In this document: positions 11,531 to 24,353 of the stretch, piece after piece | How the letters are laid out: each line of letters begins with the position of its first letter | Position numbering within the stretch: position 1 is the stretch's first letter | Notes under the pieces: generated by a model | What the model saw: only the letters and a program-made list of their open reading frames with translations | The model's database searches: none | What the model was told of the DNA's origin: nothing | Source of the DNA: Symsagittifera roscoffensis | Taxonomy: Eukaryota; Xenacoelomorpha; Acoela; Convolutidae | Direction of reading: 5' to 3' | Assembly: GCF_963678635.1 (NCBI RefSeq) | Contig: NC_087063.1 | Coordinates: 70,825,617 to 70,889,616, forward strand | DNA: 64,000 bases | Made by a program: the position numbers and the translations under genes

Positions 11531-11984
11531 ACAACATGTATGATAAACCCTTTCTCGAATGACGAATTGGACGTCAACAGAAGGAACTGACCGACAGAGA
11601 CTGAGATGCCTATAGATGATCAGAAATTACTTGTGTACTTAGGTACTGACAAATGGCTAGGAAAAACGAATTATCTACTATTAAACAGCTTGAATGCTAT
11701 ATGTTAGCCTAATTGTTGTGATAAACTTATTAAAAAGTTTCGTTTGATATGTCGATAATGGTAGGCTTGTAAGAAGAACCCCGGGTCCGTATTTTAGAGA
11801 CAAGCTAGTCAAGCCGCGATTCTCCCCTTCTACGCGGACACCCCCGCAGGACTCCCCAACCGTGAAAAACCAGGTTTTCATCGCTTTCTTTTCTTTTTCG
11901 TTATTCGTTTATAAAATCCATTTTTCTACAGTCCAGTTTACATCTATTCTTTTTCTTGTTTTGCTTTTTTGTACCCAATTTAGT
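11531..11984. other. No gene recognised
   Basis: Contains a GC-richer patch (11,770-11,880) with a CCCCGGGTCC block and several C/G-rich words, then T-rich sequence. No supported ORF. Confidence 0.35.
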
Positions 11985-12380
11985 GATTGTCCGTGCCGAA
12001 GTACAGGCCAAATTGGCTACCCAAGTTGAGCAGGAAACTGGTAATAGGAATCTCAAGGACTAAGTGCTGCAGCCCCAAAGATGTCGGAGCCACGGTTCAC
12101 TCGTGCAGAGGTGCAAAGCTAGCCGACCTTGCCGCTACTGTCTCGTGCTTCCGTTCGCAGAAACTGAACTGTGTTAACATAGTAGCCGGCTTTGATGATA
12201 AATCTTCTACGGTTTCAGATTTTGTTCATGATTGAAGATTTTTAATAAACTTCAAAAGCTTAACCCAAACGTGCTTTTTATCCTCAAAACCATCCTCTCT
12301 GCAATTAATCATTTTTTAAATAGAAAATTTGATGCTCTAAGAAATCTTTTTTTTGCCTCATAACTACATTTTACAACTCA
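11985..12380 (+). pseudogene. SGNH (GDSL) esterase fragment, N-terminal half
   Basis: The open frame to 12,238 reads VHSCRGAKLADLAATV followed by NIVAGFDDKSSTVSDF. This is the block II to block III spacing of the SGNH esterase domains carried by many LINE ORF1 proteins. The expected Gly-x-Asn-Asp of block III is AGFDD here. After a stop at 12,236 the frame continues in pieces to about 12,380 with an FLNRKFDALRNLFFAS block. The Ser-containing first block is not visible upstream. The matching C-terminal block lies 3.5 kb away at 15,858-16,040, so the gene appears split by an insertion. Confidence 0.55.
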
Positions 12381-12504
12381 AGAATCCGAATAACTTTTAC
12401 CCAATCTAAATTTTAATTTTAGTGCTAATATATTTTGTAAGGTAATAAAATTTTCAGTTTTTTGCTCGCTCAGCTTCCTTAAATATATTCACCATAAATT
12501 TACC

Positions 12505-15132
12505 TTTCTCGCTGCCAAATTGTGGCCGATCAAATGCAATGCCATATTTGCAAACGCCCCCTCCAAAAAAGAGCCCTATGGTTTGTCATTTATATCTCAT
12601 TTATATCGAAGCATATATCCATGTCTCATATAGCGGGGTACAGAGCAGCAATTTTTTTTACGATGGGTTCTCCTGCATACAGTGCACCCATGAGAAGTTT
12701 TCAAAAAGGTTCAAATCCACCAACAGATCACCAAGCACAGATCCCATCACAACTCAAGAAAAAACATCACTGGCAACACCCGAAACAAACGTATTGCCAA
12801 CGCAACTCAATCTAATCCATCGACCCCAGCAATCACTACAGTCCCCTCTGACCCCTTGAAACCATCGACCAAGAACGTGCAAACAAAATAACCGACATAT
12901 AGAAAAGTTTCGGTAACTGGAAACTGCGCTTCATAGTTCTAAGCAAGAACAAGCCCGGTTTCCAATTCAAAGAATTACTGAACCAGCAGCTATTGTCATT
13001 AGTAGAAGAAACACCAAATTCTAACTTCTCAATGTGAGCAGCAATGATTCTATCCCATCTGCTGCTCCCCAAAACTAAATCAGAAACAAACGGATACAAT
13101 ACCAAAACACTGAGCCGCAGCAAGGCCTATTTTATTGAAGCAAGGCCTACTGTTCACTGAAGAAAAAGCTCTCCAGCTTAGACATCCAAAACAGTAGAAA
13201 AGCGACGTAAACCAGGAAGTTAAACAATTCGAGAAACTAATGAGGACAGGTAAAGTATCAGCGGCCATTGTTTGCCATTTAGACAAAAAAACAAGAAGAG
13301 TACTTCCCCTAAACGAAGTCATTGAAGGAAAAACAGTCCTTAGTATCCTGAAAAAAAAAACACCACCAAGCCACAAAACAGCGAACACTAATTATTTAAC
13401 TGAAGTAAGTGAAGACAATACCACCCTCTACACTCGATCAAATAAACGCTAAAACAGTTTGAAACTCAACCCTAAAACGCACGGAAGCCACAGCTACCCT
13501 TTTGCAAAGCTACACTATACAATAGCAAGTAAAATTTTCCCTCATGAAAATCAACAGCGTACAACTCGTGTCGTCTGATACCTCTGGACGAAAAATCCAG
13601 GGGTAAGACTCATTGGTATAGGCGAGGTTCTGAGACAAATAATTGGCAAAAAATCACGCAATGTATGAAATCAGACCTTAAAATTATCGGAAGAACGATT
13701 TTGAGAAACGAGAAACGGACGCCATACAACTTATTGACGCAGAAAATGCCTTCAACTCGCTCAAAAGAGAACTTGCTCTAACAAATACAGAAATTTTTTG
13801 TCCGGCACTACAACATGCGCCGGCAACCTATATGAACATCCCTCTAAATTATATGTCATTAGCACGGTTTTGACATTTACCGAAGGCGCAGCGCAAAATG
13901 ATCCCCTCGCAAGGGCTTTGTACGGAATTGAAATAATACCACTGATCAAGCTTCTGCAAAAACCAAATATCACCAAAAGTGGTACGCAGATGGCGGAAGC
14001 GCTGCAAGTGACCTTAGGAGTCTCCGCGTTACACTGGACAACCTGGATGCGCACGGAAAGGCCTTCAGCTACAATGTGAAGCCTTCCAAGCGTTAACACA
14101 TAGAAAAGAAAAACCGTCGGGAAAGCGCCATAGATGTATTCGAAGGCACAAATATTTCAAGGTAGACGGTTTTAGAGTCCTTGGATCGGTATTAAAAACA
14201 CTATCAGCATGCAATAAATACATGGAAAGCGAAATTGAAAAGTCAGCTACCCTAACAAAAAAGCTTTCCAAAACAGCTAAAACATCACCACAAAATGCGT
14301 TCTCCTGCTCACAACGGGAGTTGAAATTAAATTAATTTTGTAAGAGATCAACTCCGGAAGCATTTAAAAAAATGAATGATATTGAGAAAAATGTAAAACA
14401 ATAGCTACCTCCTAGTATTACTGGTAAAACCATATAATCGATGAAGATCGCAGCTTTTTTGCACTACCACTAAGAATGGGAGGATTAGTTCACCTCCGTA
14501 AACCGGATTTTTCCAGAAATCAGAGTCGTCACGATCCATTTGTGATCCATTAGGAAACAGTGAACCAGAAATAGCTGAAACGAAATACAGAAATACCTTT
14601 GCGACACTCCTGGACGAAGTATGCCATGAGGTTGAAATAGAGCCGAAATTTCAATCGTTGGAAAGCGGAAGCTTTCACAACAAAACAACTACTGAAGACA
14701 CGCTCGACTTGACATCAAAGCATATGAACTATGGGGAGGCCGATTATGTCGAACCTTTAAATTTTCAACCCCCATGCTGAATCATGCCCTTAAATTATAA
14801 TCTGACGCCTAAAAATATCATGAAAGTGTCAAAACACTAAAGTACCAACAAGGAACTCTGGATATGGGACTCAGCAGCTTTGTTCCACTAATTTGGCGTG
14901 TACCGCAGGTGCAGCACCAGGCTCTACAAAAACCGTCCAGAAACTAGCAGAGAAACTAAGCAAAAAACGGAAAGAACCATACTCGGACAGAATAAACTTC
15001 ATGAGAACAAAAATAAGTTCTGAACTTCTAAGGAGTGCAATCCTCTGCCTCAGGGGGCGCAAAAAAAACTTAAAAAATACATCCATTTTAGACAATTCCA
15101 TCTGTGCTCTAATCGAGGGGCGTAGATGTTAA
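12505..15132 (+). pseudogene. Broken RT gene of the QGDPLA / LLRSA-tail type
   Basis: The blocks follow in order on the plus strand. A Cys-rich start (QCHICKRPLQ, then GFSCIQC) lies near 12,530-12,680. NPGVRLIGIGEVLRQIIGK is near 13,595. AENAFNSL is near 13,745. The RT core is near 13,865-13,930 (TEGAAQNDPLARALYG, where related RTs read QGDPLA), with a WYAD-like site near 13,978. The tail SSELLRSAILCLRG is at about 15,015-15,055, inside the open frame 14,893-15,132. This order fits a single RT family common in invertebrate genomes. It is broken by many stops. Pieces of the same tail recur on the minus strand in the 40-46 kb array. Confidence 0.7.
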
Positions 15133-15715
15133 TTGACAATTCTCTAGATGATTTAAAGTCGACTTGATTTCTTCATAAATTTTTGCCGATGTATTCATAT
15201 AGCATAGTATGGCCCTATCCAACCTGTGCTTACGCACCTTTCAAATGTCCAATTCCGCGTATGTTCATGTTCATCACATATTTCAGTCAAATTCCTTGGA
15301 TTTTCTAGATATGGAAGTGATAATGATAAAAAAAGATGACAAGTGTTGATGTCCTTACAATTAAAATCGATGCGTGTTACGTTTCTTCAATAAGTGTTGA
15401 AAACTGGAATCAATGTTCAAAAATTAATTGTGAAGCTTTTAGCATAACTAGTATGCATCATCAGACACTGAAAACAAAAAAAGATTATAAAAACGATCAC
15501 AAAATTTTCAAATTTTTCAAATTTCTTCAATAAGAACATGCAACTCGACACGAGAACATATAATGAACAAGTGTTACATTTAAAAAATTTTGTCGAAAAT
15601 TATTTTATCATTTATTGTTCCGAGTACACAAGCGGCTTTCACAACCTGTCTTGCCAGGGAGATTCTCTGCCTTAAAAAGCTGCCTGCTCTGGGTTCCTCA
15701 GTGCATATGCTTTAG
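15133..15715. other. No gene recognised
   Basis: AT-rich spacer between two inverted copies of the RT-tail terminal sequence. No supported ORF. Confidence 0.35.
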
Positions 15716-15857
15716 CTTCTCAGAAAGTTTGCTCAAAAAAACTTCTTTGCTGGGGCTGGCCGTCAATTTAAATCTACCCTCCTCGATTAGAGCACAGATA
15801 AAATTGTCTGTGATAGATATATATTTTTAAGTTTTTTGCACCCCCTGAGGCAGACGC
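15716..15857 (-). repeat. Inverted copy of the RT-tail terminal sequence
   Basis: On the minus strand this repeats the end of the RT pseudogene: CCTCAGGGGGTGCAAAAAAC, then a TATATAT run, GACAATTTTATCTGTGCT, and GGCCAGCCCCAGCAAAG before a TTTTTTTGAGCAAACTTT end. The same piece starts each array unit at 40,392, 42,025, 43,915 and 45,824. With 15,040-15,120 it forms an inverted pair about 0.6 kb apart. It directly abuts the SGNH C-terminal fragment. Confidence 0.75.
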
Positions 15858-16040
15858 TATTTCATATTAGATAAAATTCACCTCAACAACGACGGTCTGA
15901 ACAACGTCAAAAATCTAGTCAAAGAAAAAATTTTGTATTCGAAATACAAAAAAGAATTGAACGACTCAGGAAACACGAAAGTTGTCAACTGCGAAACAAA
16001 AAACTGCCACTGTAGCCATTTGTATCAACTAAGCCAATAG
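15858..16040 (+). pseudogene. SGNH esterase fragment, C-terminal block
   Basis: A 60-codon open frame ending in TAG at 16,038. It begins YFILDKIHLNNDGLNNV, which is the block V signature of SGNH hydrolases (Asp-x-Ile-His-Leu-Asn with a following Gly). A Lys-rich helix follows, then a tail with a CETKNCHCSH cluster. It starts exactly where the inverted RT-tail piece ends, so it is probably the 3' half of the gene whose 5' half is at 11,985-12,380. Confidence 0.65.
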
Positions 16041-16070
16041 AACAATTAGTATTTTTTAGTGCTGATTTTC

Positions 16071-16213
16071 CAAAGGTACCCTTAGGCACCACCGGTCATT
16101 CAATACTAAAACAAATTCCGAAATTTTTAGCAAAGGTACCCTTAGGTACCATCGGTGAGAACTTGTGTCCCTGTCCTATTTCTTCCAAAGGTGCCCTTAG
16201 GCACCACCGGTTG
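16071..16213 (+). promoter_or_regulatory. Three spaced hairpin repeats upstream of LINE ORF1
   Basis: Three copies of CAAAGGTRCCCTTAGGYACC followed by AYCGGT, with stems at 16,075-16,090, 16,135-16,150 and 16,190-16,205 (spacing 60 and 55 bases). Each is a 6-base stem with a CTTA loop. Copies two and three are perfect (GGTACC/GGTACC and GGTGCC/GGCACC) and differ by a compensating pair, which suggests selection on structure. They end 20-30 bases before the LINE ORF1 start, so they may be 5' UTR elements. Confidence 0.6.
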
Positions 16214-16232
16214 AAAAAAAAACACAACCATA

Positions 16233-16640
16233 ATGGCGGAAAAGACATGCAAAACTTGCAGAAGCAATATAAATGCTAAAGAGCAATCTTTTGATTGCAT
16301 AACATGTGGATAAAAAATGCATCTGACAGCAAAGTGAACCAAACTTAGTAACAACGCATTGTCAGGTATAAAGGAATTGGGCATGGACATACTTTTACTG
16401 TGTAACACGTGCGTTTCGGCAAATCAATAAGAAAAAATAAAGTCACTACTGGCAAAACCAGTCGCAGTAAAGGAGGAGAAACATGAAAAAATGGGTCTCG
16501 GAAATTAAAACATACTATCAAAACCAGCAAAATAACCAGAAATAAAACCAAATCAAAAGGAATCAAACTTAAACATATCGGAAAAAAACAATAACAATAA
16601 CCAGACATTAGAAATAAGGATAAGAGGAGTGAAAGAGAGC
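16233..16640 (+). pseudogene. LINE ORF1, 5' part truncated by duplication
   Basis: From ATG at 16,233 the frame encodes a zinc-finger start MAEKTCKTCRSNINAKEQ, with further Cys pairs (CITCG and LLCNTC). This is the Cys/His pattern of PHD-like fingers in CR1-type ORF1 proteins. In-frame TAA and TGA codons follow the second Cys pair. The frame stops at the 12.8-kb duplication joint. The continuous version of the same gene is at 29,056-29,846. Confidence 0.7.
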
Positions 16641-18034
16641 GGACAAGAAATCAAGCCAGACATCAGGAGATGAGTAGCGAGGCTAACTCATCTAACTCAC
16701 AGCTGAGAGCTGCAGTTCCACCGAAGAAGGCGAGAGTGGAGGAAGAGATCCAGACGAATGACACGATGGAAGAGTTCACAGAGAAAGGAAACAAGCTAAA
16801 AAGAATGAGAAAAAGTCAATAGGGACTGAAGAAGACAGAGATGTCTGGAGAAAACTGTTTAAAGACTGCATTAAAAAGCAGAAAGAAGAGATATAGCGTT
16901 TGAGGAGCGAGCATAAGGAACTATCAGAGCCGTTGAAGAAAAAGGAGCACAAGTTACCTGAGAGAGACGTTCGCAACAGGAAGTCACTCATGGAGCTCCT
17001 GACGCTACGGGAGCTAATTGAAGCTACGAAAATGCGAGTCTCGTCAGGATCTGAAAGACTGACGTTCCCGGATGCGAGCGATACCCTGGGAGATCCGGTA
17101 GTCAAAAGCACTATTGCACAGCTAATTAAGCAGCTGCTCGAATCGTGGACAAATTAATACGCCAGGTTTCGAGTGACTGCACCCTATTGAAAGATTGATG
17201 ATACGGGTCGAGTGAAGCTCTCTGCGAGCATAACCAAAGCATCCGAGGCCAGAACCGTGGCAACTGCTTCATCGGGGCAGAGTTCCAGTTCGAACGTGAG
17301 GAAGAGGCCCATGAAGAAGATCTCACGGATTCCTGATGTGCCTAAGAAAAATCAGATAAAGAATATTTTCAAGGCTTGTTTCAGTGCATGTTTCAACGAC
17401 TCAGTACGGAGCCAAGCAGAGACTATGCAACACGCACTCTTAGGTACCTCTCCTCATTTGATAGTGGGCGTCACCATAGTGAGGGTTTTGCAGAATATGA
17501 GGACGTCATGGATCGCGAAAGTATTTGCATTTGGAGGTGCTACATCAGTCCAATTGTACCGAACGGTCGAGCTGATGAATCCGGGAAAGATTGCAGATGT
17601 AATGTGTTTAGAGGGCACCAGCAACATGACCAAGATTTTGGAAGCGGAAGAAGGTCGATGGGAAAAGACTTTACTCCGCTAATTGACTGCGATTTGGCAG
17701 AAATTCCAGTTATCGGTACTGATGATTTGCGTGATGCCTATGATTACAAGGACGCAGCTAGCTGCTGCACGAATACAGAACGAGAGTGTCATGAACTGGA
17801 ACACCATAATGCGTAACCTGGCAATTCGCATTGCTGGAAGACTTCTGCTGATGGATGTGGAATAGGAGTTGAAATCCTTGAAACAATCCAGATTCAAGTC
17901 TGACGGCATCCATTTTGTAACTTTAGAGGGGCAAGCCTGGATGAACCGTGTCTTCCACGAGCATTTGGTCGAGCTGGAGTTCGAGCTGATTGACACAGGG
18001 AATTGGAGTAACCTCGACTTTTGTGCCATCTAGT
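16641..18034 (+). pseudogene. Coiled-coil / SGNH remnant (copy 2, 5'-truncated)
   Basis: Duplicate of 3,817-5,210. It starts at the duplication joint, so the first 330 bases of the remnant are missing. The lesions are the same as in copy 1. Confidence 0.75.
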
Positions 18035-18203
18035 CTGGAAACGCGTCTGAGATCAGTCCCGGCTTTGACACAAACTCTAGGCAGCTCGAGTGATCAGGAA
18101 CAGAGTTCAGACGTGTTGGAACGACTGAGTGAAGGTCCCGTTACGAGGACATTACATCAAAGACCAGACTGGCTCCACAAAACCCATTATTAACTTTCAA
18201 AGA

Positions 18204-19113
18204 CGTTGGTAACCAGAGCAGAACGGTGCACGGATCGCGGCTCATTGATGTAGCGAAGACTAGCGCCTTCTCCAAAATGAATCTCCAAACGGTCAGCTTT
18301 TTTTCTTACGCTGCTGGAATGCTGGAGGGCGCAAATTTTTTATGTCAATGGACCATACTCGATCGGAGAAAACTTGGTTAATCGCAGCAGAAATCAATTT
18401 TAGCTCGACCATTGCATTAAGATTGGCTGATCTCGAGGGACTGCCCTGGAAAACATAAGGGATCCGGTCAACGCCAGAACGCTGCAAGAGTTAATCACGA
18501 TGAACAAAAAAGAGAGGATCGACCAGAGAAGAATACGATTCAGAAGAAAGAAGAAAGTCAAGGGACGAAAACTACTCTTAATAATGCATCTAAGAAACTT
18601 GATAAATTACGAGGGAGCAGTTATGGTGTGCGCAAAGCGGGGAGACGCTCTCCGTTTTATCAGGTTCTTTGTGGAACAAGCGCGGCACCAGCGCTAAACA
18701 GCTGCGCGCAGATATTGAATGAAGGCCGCGAACCATAACTGAGCCTACTTTTAAAAGCACCTGTGGACATACATTGAAGCAAACCACTGAAGGTGAACAT
18801 GAAAGAACATGTGGAATTGGAACCTATGAGTTTGATGGAATCTATGGGAACTTTTGTGAAATCCAGTGATAATTGTGAACCGATCAGAAAAAATGCGTAC
18901 CAAAATGTTTTGGAAATTGTTGGAACAGCTTTTAACCCTTTCATCGAAAAAGACATCGATGATTGCTACTTTGATTGCGAGCAAGCAGCATTAATAAATT
19001 TCTGCATTTCCCGAAAATCTACGATAAGGAATATTGCACGTCAAAAAGTCAAGGTAGGGTTTTCATTGGAAGAAAAGGTAACTGCACCTTCCATACCAAA
19101 AGTAGCAGAATGA
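18204..19113 (+). pseudogene. Post-pol unknown protein remnant, N-terminal (copy 2)
   Basis: Duplicate of 5,380-6,289, with one substitution at 18,399. Same interpretation. Confidence 0.6.
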
Positions 19114-21054
19114 AATTTGGATTGGGATTCTCGGATAGTTTACTAAGAGCAAACTTGTTGATTGTGTGGGAACTGATGAAGCCAGAAGGGTGCACAAGTC
19201 CCAATGCTGACACGATATTGCGGGCGACGCAAGAAGTTCAAAGAGAGCTGAATGCTGATTCTAATTTGCGCGAGCCCTTCACCTTGTTTAACCTACTAAC
19301 TGCAGGTCTAGGATCAATCGAGACAAGACTGTTGGAGTTGCCTGGCTGGGAAACCGAAGACTTATTTGAACCTGGTAGCTGTCTGGCAAAAATCTGCGAC
19401 CTGGAAGGTCACATGTGTGGAGAGTTCGACTGCGTGAAGTCACTTGCGAAGCAGCAAAAGCAATTAATGATATTATTTGGAAACCTAAATGAAAACGAAA
19501 CGGAAACAGAGTTAGTTACAGGTTGTCGTGGAGAAACTGAAGTGAAACTAGTGAATGCACTTGGATTCTACAGCATGTTTGATTCTAGAACAATAGCCAA
19601 CAATTATGAAGCAATTCCGGTAGTATTACAGACCGAGCAGAAGTATGGTGCATCGAAAGATGGAGAGAAGCAATCGAAGTGAGAATGAAGCTCAGGCAGG
19701 TTGAGGTGTATCCTTGATCTTCTGGTTTTCGATACCTAGTAGAATCGAAGGTGGCTCATATGTGCAAAAACCGATACCCAGTATACTTCGTAGCAATGGA
19801 TCTGAAAAGCAAGAAGACTACAGTAGACTAACCTTTTTCGGCGCCAAAGTGTGTAAGACTTTTGAGAATGTCAGAAAGATCTTAAGATCTACTCTAATAT
19901 TTTTGCCGCAGTTCATGAGGGAACTATGGAGGACTTGAGCCAATACTTAAAAAACTACATGAGATAAGCTAAAGGGAACTTCAGCAACTTTGAGAGACAG
20001 AAGCAGAAAGGATCAACAGCGATGGATAATGATGCAGTTGATGAAAGTGACAAAAACCACCGGAATGTTTGAAGTGGAAACAATACTGGAAGCGTCGCCA
20101 AAACGAGACTAGAGGAGCGTTATGATGACGAATGATGAATTGTCATGGTACTGTTGTTACAAACATGGTGGTACCCTGCACGTAGTAATCTGTTTTTGAT
20201 CTGGGACTCTGCACAGATGTTCTCCATGGGTTTACCAGACTCATCCCAACCAATAACAATCGTAAAAGACTGGATATATTAGATGGCTGGAAGCTTATGT
20301 CAGAGAGAACAATAGACTTTTTTGGAGACAATGTGCAAATGAAAATTCCGATGGAAGTAAAAATGATATGGGCAACCAATTTTGAGGACCCTTACGCTGA
20401 CGCATGAGCTCCATGCCACCTTTTTTGTACAATCCTGGTAGTACCCTGCACTTAGTAATCTGGCAGAGATCTAGATTTCTGAAGAGCAGCTCTCCATTGG
20501 TTTATCAGACTCATAGTACCATTAACGGTAGCACCAGTAACGATCCTTATAGTCGGAGTATTGATAGCGATTAGATGGCTGGAAGCTTAAATCAGAAAGA
20601 AAATTAAACAAAAAGCACCAACCAAAGAACAGACGGGAGAATTTAACTATCTGCAAGATTTAGATATGGGCCAGAAAAGAATTAAAGCTATGGTTCAGGG
20701 TCAAGTTGACTGCCTGGTTGTATGAATATGCTAAAAAGCATATGTCGAAACATAGCACAGCTTACAGTGCGTTCCAGCGGGACATCGGATTGGAAGTTTT
20801 CAAGCGAGTTTTCGTGACCCATTGCTATGCGGTGACTACCGCAGAGAAGAGAATCTCGATTACGATCGATTATAACCGCAGAGAGAAGGACAAGATTTTG
20901 AAGGAAGAGCTGAACAGAAACGTGAGGTTGTGCCTTCACAACAGCTTCTGCAGGGATAGAGAAATTTTTGTAAATCCCCTATCGTGTTGCAAATAGAGGG
21001 TAGAAAAGCGAAGGTGATGAAAAAGTACCTCCAAAAGCGTGAGAGTGGCCTCTG
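19054..21054 (+). pseudogene. Post-pol unknown protein remnant, C-terminal (copy 2)
   Basis: Duplicate of 6,230-8,230. The best-preserved open part is 19,110-19,682. Confidence 0.75.
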
Positions 21055-22138
21055 ACGATTTGTTGTAAAACGCTAAAACCAAAAATGCGAAGTCGAGGTC
21101 ACAAGAAGAGGAGATGGAGTATTGTGACAGCCGAACACCAAGAAGCAGATGAAGACTAGAAGAATTAAGAAGATTTAGAACTTCTGAACGACAAAAATGA
21201 AAAAGATGTGAAAAAAAGACAACAAAGGGGAGGTTAGAAAAACTTGAAAATTAAGTTAACTAAGTTAAAACATGAGCAATCAACTTACCTAAGCCTAAAA
21301 AGTGAGTTGTAGAAAAAACTGAGTTCAAAATTGCTGCAAATACGAGATTGCGATGTGATTTTTTTGTTTTTAGAGACTCGTGAGTGGAGAGTAAATTTAA
21401 AGTTTTCCAGCCTGCATTGCTGTTTTTAATCATCTAAGAGATTTGTTCGCTTTGTGGTGACTTTATTTGACTTGAATAGTCTCTCGAAGAGGCCGATATT
21501 TTCATTAACCGTTCTAACCAAAGAATTTCTTAGTTTTAGTATGCAGGAACAGTAACAACTAAAACTCCAGCAGGGAGAAGACCTTATAAGATTGCTTTCG
21601 TTCGTTGGTGGGTAGAACTGTCCTGCTTTCCAACACTTTTTAAACATAGAAGAAAAGATTTTAATTCGAGAAACTGTCATCGGAGGTCAGAAAAGATATT
21701 TTATCTTAGGTCATATCCTCAGATTGCCGACCGATGAAATTGTTAGGAGATTGTAGCCATGTAGTTTGGCGCTGTTTATAGCATCTAGTGAGGTGATATG
21801 ACATAGGCTATTGTAATTTTTGTTTGTAAATTCTGTTCTTTGGAACTGTACCAATTTGATGATTTTCTTGAAATTCAATGAGCACATTGACCGGGCTGAC
21901 CGGGGAGTATGTTCTATTCGACCAGAAAATCGTTATTTTTGTTATGCTGATGCGATTTTTATTCAGTGGACATTTACTGTACAATACGTTAATTATGAAT
22001 ATTAACGATGTTATCTGCAAGAAAAACCGAATTAGGAGGGGTTATTTTAAATAAAAAATTGTTTTTTTTTAAAGCCTAGATTCAAAAAAAAACACACGAA
22101 GACATTCTGATTTCGCAAAATTTTAAAAAAATGAAGAA

Positions 22139-22381
22139 TTGAGACAGTTTTTGCGACCAGATAAATTACAGCAGTTATTGGATAAAGGCTACACGAACGT
22201 AAGCCACGATCGAGAGAATATTGAAGAAAAGAATAACTCCGAGTTAAAACGATTGCTTAATCACAAAATTGTTGCTGGTCGGAGTTCACAATCGGGAAGG
22301 CTGACGGGAAAAATTACTATCCTCTCTACTAATGAAGAATGCGTTTCATTAGCGCAGACCAATAATTCAACAATTTCTTAG
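22139..22381 (+). CDS. Short charged ORF, unrecognised (copy 2)
   Basis: Duplicate of the frame at 9,316-9,558. No recognised domain. Confidence 0.15.
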   Translation: MRQFLRPDKLQQLLDKGYTNVSHDRENIEEKNNSELKRLLNHKIVAGRSSQSGRLTGKITILSTNEECVSLAQTNNSTIS

Positions 22382-22835
22382 GCTATACTGCTGAAAAATG
22401 TGTTTTAACTGTTTTTTAGCTTCCCAGAATGTCTTGAATTTAAATTACTAACATCAAAATTAATTTTCAGATAATGAAAAGCTATAAGTTGGATGGGCTT
22501 ATTTCCTGTACTGTACAAATACAATAGTAATATAGTAACATATTAGCAAAAGCATATCTCTTACGTTTTCAGGAGTGACCTCGTCGTCTAGGGATGCTGA
22601 GACACTGCCATGAGCTGACTATTTTGCATGTAAGTTTGGTTAATCTGCTGTGCTCAGCTGATATCCGTTAGGCAATAATGATTTTCGAGCCAATGATACG
22701 AGAACCACATTGAGTTGGCTGTGGTGGAGACAGTTAAAAGCACATAAAGCTCTATTTAGCCAACGGTTTTAGGATCTAGCTTGACCATCCGTCGGTATGT
22801 ACTTCCGGCCCGAATGCTTCAGAGCTTGTCTCCTG

Positions 22836-23073
22836 TGAGATCTGATGTACTGCTCTGAAACCTAGACTCATAGCAAAGTGATATCAATTTATTTCAGGAG
22901 TGCTGATATGAAAGCTCTAAATAGGATTACACGCGTGATTTGTAAAGACAGAGTTACCAACGAAGCGATACTCGAATTGACAGGTCTTGGTGATCTTTAC
23001 AAGCCTCATTGCGGTCACGGCTATGATGGTTTGCTATTTTGGCCGAAGAGAAATTGACCATGCTGTCAAATGA
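22836..23073 (+). pseudogene. LINE RT C-terminal fragment (copy 2)
   Basis: Duplicate of 10,013-10,250, with a single base change near 23,069. Confidence 0.45.
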
Positions 23074-23422
23074 ACAGCCAATGTTTCAGTCCCAGAGGAC
23101 CTAAAAAACGCTGGAACTGGACCTTTTATGTTAAATAGGAGGCTAGGTCTTTTACCAGAGCGACCCTTTACCAGAACGAAGTTTTACCAGACTACAGTGC
23201 AATAATTCAATTAAGATGAAATTATTATTGTTGAACATTCGAACAAGAAGCGGTAGGAACAAACAAAGTTTCGCTGAGAAACCACGAAAACATTATCTTT
23301 AACTAGACTTACGGTGTTAATACAACTTTAAGTCAAGCTTGTTTAAAGTCCTGGTAAAAGGTCCATCTTACAACTTTTCTGAAAAAAACCTGTCTTGTAA
23401 AAAGTCGGCCCCGTTAAATAGG

Positions 23423-24353
23423 ACCTGAATACTCACAGTTGGGTTCCTCTCATCAGCGGATCCCTCAGGGATCGGTACTAGGACCAATACTGTTTGTACT
23501 GTACATCAACTCCATGACAGACGTAGTCATCTCAAATATGTTTCTTTATGCTGATGATGCCAAAATTTACCGACCAATTACAACTAATGAGGAAAGAGAC
23601 AAACTTCAGACTGATGTGAATTGACTTTCAACGTGGTCCAAACGAAGTTTAATGAAGTTTGTTTATATCAAAATGCCACAAACTAACATTATCAGGAAGA
23701 ACGAAGACGGCAGAAAGAACTATACATTGGATGACAACAACACCTTGAGCAATGCAGAAAAAAAATGAGAAAGAGCTGGGGGTCACCATTGACTCCAGAT
23801 TACTTTTTCGGGAACAAAATGCGAAAAAAAAACAAAGTTAGCCAATAGTAAGGTGGCGATTATGAAGAAAAGATTTTTGAAGTTAACGGGAGAAATCATG
23901 GAAACTCCCAAAAAACCTCGAAGAGACCGCATCTGGAATACTTCAATCAGTCGTGGAACCCATTCCTGAAAAAAGACAAAGTAGCGATTGAAAATGTTCA
24001 GCGAATGGCAATCAGATTGATCTCAATCTAATGCAAACTAGCTTCCTATGAAAGATTGAAAACTTTGAAGCTTCCTAAACTGGAGTACAGAAGAAAACGT
24101 GGGCGTGTGAGAGAAGTGTACAAAATCTGGGACTGTGTTTATGATGTAACAGCTACTGAAGGAATGTTTACAGTAAATGAAAGCAACTCTGGCAGAAGTC
24201 CGTGCAAATGGATGACAAGAATGTCACGAACTTGATAACGAAGTAGGTTTCTGACTATAGCAGCCATAAACGACTAAAAATCACTACCAGAGTCTGTAAT
24301 GTCCTTCGTTTACATCAACTTGTTGAAAATGAGGCTGGATAAACACTGAGAAA
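23423..24353 (+). pseudogene. CR1/jockey-type RT fragment (copy 2)
   Basis: Duplicate of 10,600-11,530, with the YADD site near 23,545. The same inactivating lesions are present. Confidence 0.8.

Larger units (their letters stand above)
3817..16640 (+). repeat. 12.82-kb tandem duplication, copy 1
   Basis: The 12,824-base unit is repeated directly at 16,641-29,463. By eye only about a dozen substitutions and a couple of homopolymer-length changes separate the copies, roughly 0.1 percent. The left break is inside the coiled-coil/SGNH remnant. The right break is inside a LINE ORF1. The two breakpoints share the 3-base microhomology GCG. Confidence 0.95.

Noticed and set aside
12522-12859. Two overlapping plus ORFs as separate genes
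   Set aside because: Both are pieces of one shifted frame of the RT pseudogene start (Cys-rich block).
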